A DNA stretch of 16,214 bases from UBA11524 sp965646445 (lineage in GTDB: Bacteria > Bacillota > Clostridia > Christensenellales > Aristaeellaceae): positions 1 through 16,214 of the forward strand of contig CBFFZW010000064.1 of NCBI GenBank assembly GCA_965646445.1, written 5' to 3'. Made by a program: the position numbers and the translations under genes. The notes beneath the pieces are model-generated. The model did not search any database, was not told the origin of the DNA, and was given only the letters and a program-made list of their open reading frames with translations. Numbering within the stretch: the first letter of the stretch is position 1; the number at the start of each line of letters is the position of its first letter. This document shows positions 15,312 through 16,214 of the stretch, piece after piece.

Positions 15312-15948
15312 GGCGGCGCTCCTTTCCTCCGGCCAGCGGAACACAGGCCGCGAAGCACAGCGCGACCAGGGCCAGCGTACCCGCGCCCATCACGCTGTAC
15401 GACAGGGTTTGATACCGAAAGCGCAGGTTCAGCGCGCTTTCGGCGGTGACGGATCCGTCCGCCAGCGTCAGGGTCACGCCGTCCTCCGGCACGTTCACCG
15501 GGCCCATGCGCAAGGTGACGCCTTTCTGCTCCACGCAGTCGGATACGGCATGGAGGGTATACCCTTGCCCCTTGCTGTCCGTCTGGGGCGAAAAAAGCGG
15601 CAGCGTTACGAAGGCGCTGTTCTTGATCTCCGCCACGGCATAAGCCTGCCGCGCGATTTCCCGACCCTCCGCGTCCGTCAGCCATAGGGTCAGCGTCCCT
15701 TCGCGCAGCTTCTTGTTGTAGTTGGAAAACATCACGTCCACCGCCGTCAGGCCATCCTGACTGGCGCGGAAGGTCTGCCGCACTTCCATATCCTCCGTCA
15801 GCTGGCCCACCCCTGATTTATGGGATGAAATCATCTGTGCCGTTTCCTCTTTGGCCGTCGCGTCGGAAAAATAGACCACCACCGCCAGGGCCATCAGCAG
15901 CGCCGCGGCAGCCGCGCACAGCCACTGGCCTCGGGTCAGTTTGTTCAT
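15298..15948 (-). CDS. Bitopic envelope protein of unknown function, first gene of the glycan operon
   Basis: I do not recognise a named family. The 216-residue protein has a membrane helix at about 8-28 (WLCAAAAALLMALAVVVYFS), an extracytoplasmic beta-rich region, and a second helix at about 186-206 before a basic tail (GGKERRHGKA). The middle part (VRQTFRASQDGLTAVDVMFSNYNKKLREGTLTLWLTDAEGREI) resembles the beta-sandwich segments often found at the N-terminus of DUF2142 proteins, so it may be a detached version of that domain serving as a partner. AAGGAG lies eight bases before the ATG at 15948; an in-frame ATG at 15987 lacks a good site. It overlaps the DUF2142-like gene by 14 bases, indicating coupled expression. 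Confidence 0.72.
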   Translation of the reverse strand: MNKLTRGQWLCAAAAALLMALAVVVYFSDATAKEETAQMISSHKSGVGQLTEDMEVRQTFRASQDGLTAVDVMFSNYNKKLREGTLTLWLTDAEGREIARQAYAVAEIKNSAFVTLPLFSPQTDSKGQGYTLHAVSDCVEQKGVTLRMGPVNVPEDGVTLTLADGSVTAESALNLRFRYQTLSYSVMGAGTLALVALCFAACVPLAGGKERRHGKA

Positions 15949-15998
15949 GGCTTCTGCTCCTTTCCGGGAACCTTTGGCAAATACCACATCCTTCCGAT

Positions 15999-16026
15999 AT
16001 TATACCATGTTCCCGCGCAGATGCAA
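15999..16026 (-). promoter_or_regulatory. Promoter of the leftward glycan/ferredoxin operon
   Basis: On the minus strand TTGCAT (16026-16021) and a perfect TATAAT (16004-15999) are separated by 16 bases, with TGG directly in front of the -10. The ATGGTATAAT string is the same as in the smc promoter. The leader to the first start codon is about 40-45 bases. It is the only promoter seen for the four-gene operon. Confidence 0.85.
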
Positions 16027-16072
16027 GCGCGTGACACCCATATATGTGTAAAACCATAGCCCGGCCCTTACG

Positions 16073-16097
16073 CAGGGAACAACGTAATCGCTCCCTG
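16073..16097. repeat. Hairpin between the operon promoter and the right terminal repeat
   Basis: CAGGGA (16073-16078) and TCCCTG (16092-16097) form a six-base stem with a 13-base loop. It is not followed by a T-run on either strand. It may insulate the divergent promoters or be a protein-binding site. The rest of 16027-16099 shows nothing recognisable apart from a weak ACAC/GTGT pair. Confidence 0.4.
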
Positions 16098-16099
16098 GG

Positions 16100-16214
16100 C
16101 TAATAGAAGGAAAGCGCTTCCGGGAGGAAACCTCAGTGAAAAAAGATGATAAAAAGGGGCATAGGTGTCATCAAAAGCGCCGCTTAGTGCATTGACTTTT
16201 CGGCGTGAGACCAA
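16100..16214 (+). repeat. Right copy of the terminal inverted repeat, outward-facing promoter-like end
   Basis: This is the partner of 1-114. It shows the same order of elements: a GGAA/TTCC hairpin (16109-16121), a GGAAACCT block, A-tracts near 16139-16144 and 16151-16155, and TTGACT at 16192-16197. Seventeen bases remain to the window end, exactly as on the left. The A-tracts upstream of a near-consensus -35 look like an UP element of a strong promoter firing rightward out of the window. The gene it serves is not visible. Confidence 0.75.

Noticed and set aside
12657..15449. Plus-strand open frames of 456 and 381 residues opposite the glycan operon
   Set aside because: Gln/His/Gly/Arg-rich antisense frames of well-supported genes, with no start signals.
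16136..16195. A 19-codon GTG-start frame with GGGAGG in front, inside the right terminal repeat
   Set aside because: In the left copy the start codon reads GTA and a one-base deletion shifts the frame, so the conservation is at DNA level and not of a peptide.

Overview
The window looks like chromosomal DNA from a GC-rich member of the Bacillota, most likely a gut-type Clostridia. The reasons are the strong AGGAGG-type ribosome binding sites in front of almost every gene, sigma-A promoters (several with an extended TGn -10), an SMC of the Bacillus length class, a YuzA-like DUF378 protein, and a GC-rich coding bias that makes long shadow ORFs on the opposite strand. No 16S rRNA or lineage marker is present, so family-level placement is not possible.

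Layout. The first 114 bases are one copy of a repeat whose other copy forms the last 115 bases in inverted orientation. Each copy ends in an outward-facing TTGACT with exactly 17 bases left to the window edge. Rightward genes follow: prfC (RF3) behind its own promoter; a hairpin-rich palindromic intergenic mosaic; typA/bipA; an M28 metallopeptidase overlapping cinA by four bases; and a small DUF378 membrane protein followed by a terminator. Next come smc, from its own strong promoter, and a DUF362 protein behind a MerR-type promoter with a 19-bp spacer and a perfect dyad. A bidirectional terminator separates this side from a leftward four-gene operon. In transcription order that operon encodes a small bitopic envelope protein, a DUF2142-like polytopic protein with an N-terminal beta domain and an acidic Trp-rich linker, a family 2 glycosyltransferase, and a membrane polyferredoxin (NapH/Fer4_5 type).

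How the genes fit together. The left part is housekeeping: two translational GTPases, nucleotide repair, peptide turnover and chromosome condensation. The right part has two less understood units. One is a MerR-switched DUF362 protein that lacks the ferredoxin insert usual in its family. The other is a surface-glycan-type operon with an electron-transfer protein attached at its end. No CRISPR array, tRNA, rRNA, phage gene or transposase was found. The most unusual non-coding features are the terminal inverted repeats with outward promoter elements (perhaps upstream regions of multicopy operons such as rrn), the palindromic mosaic before typA, and the MerR-type promoter.
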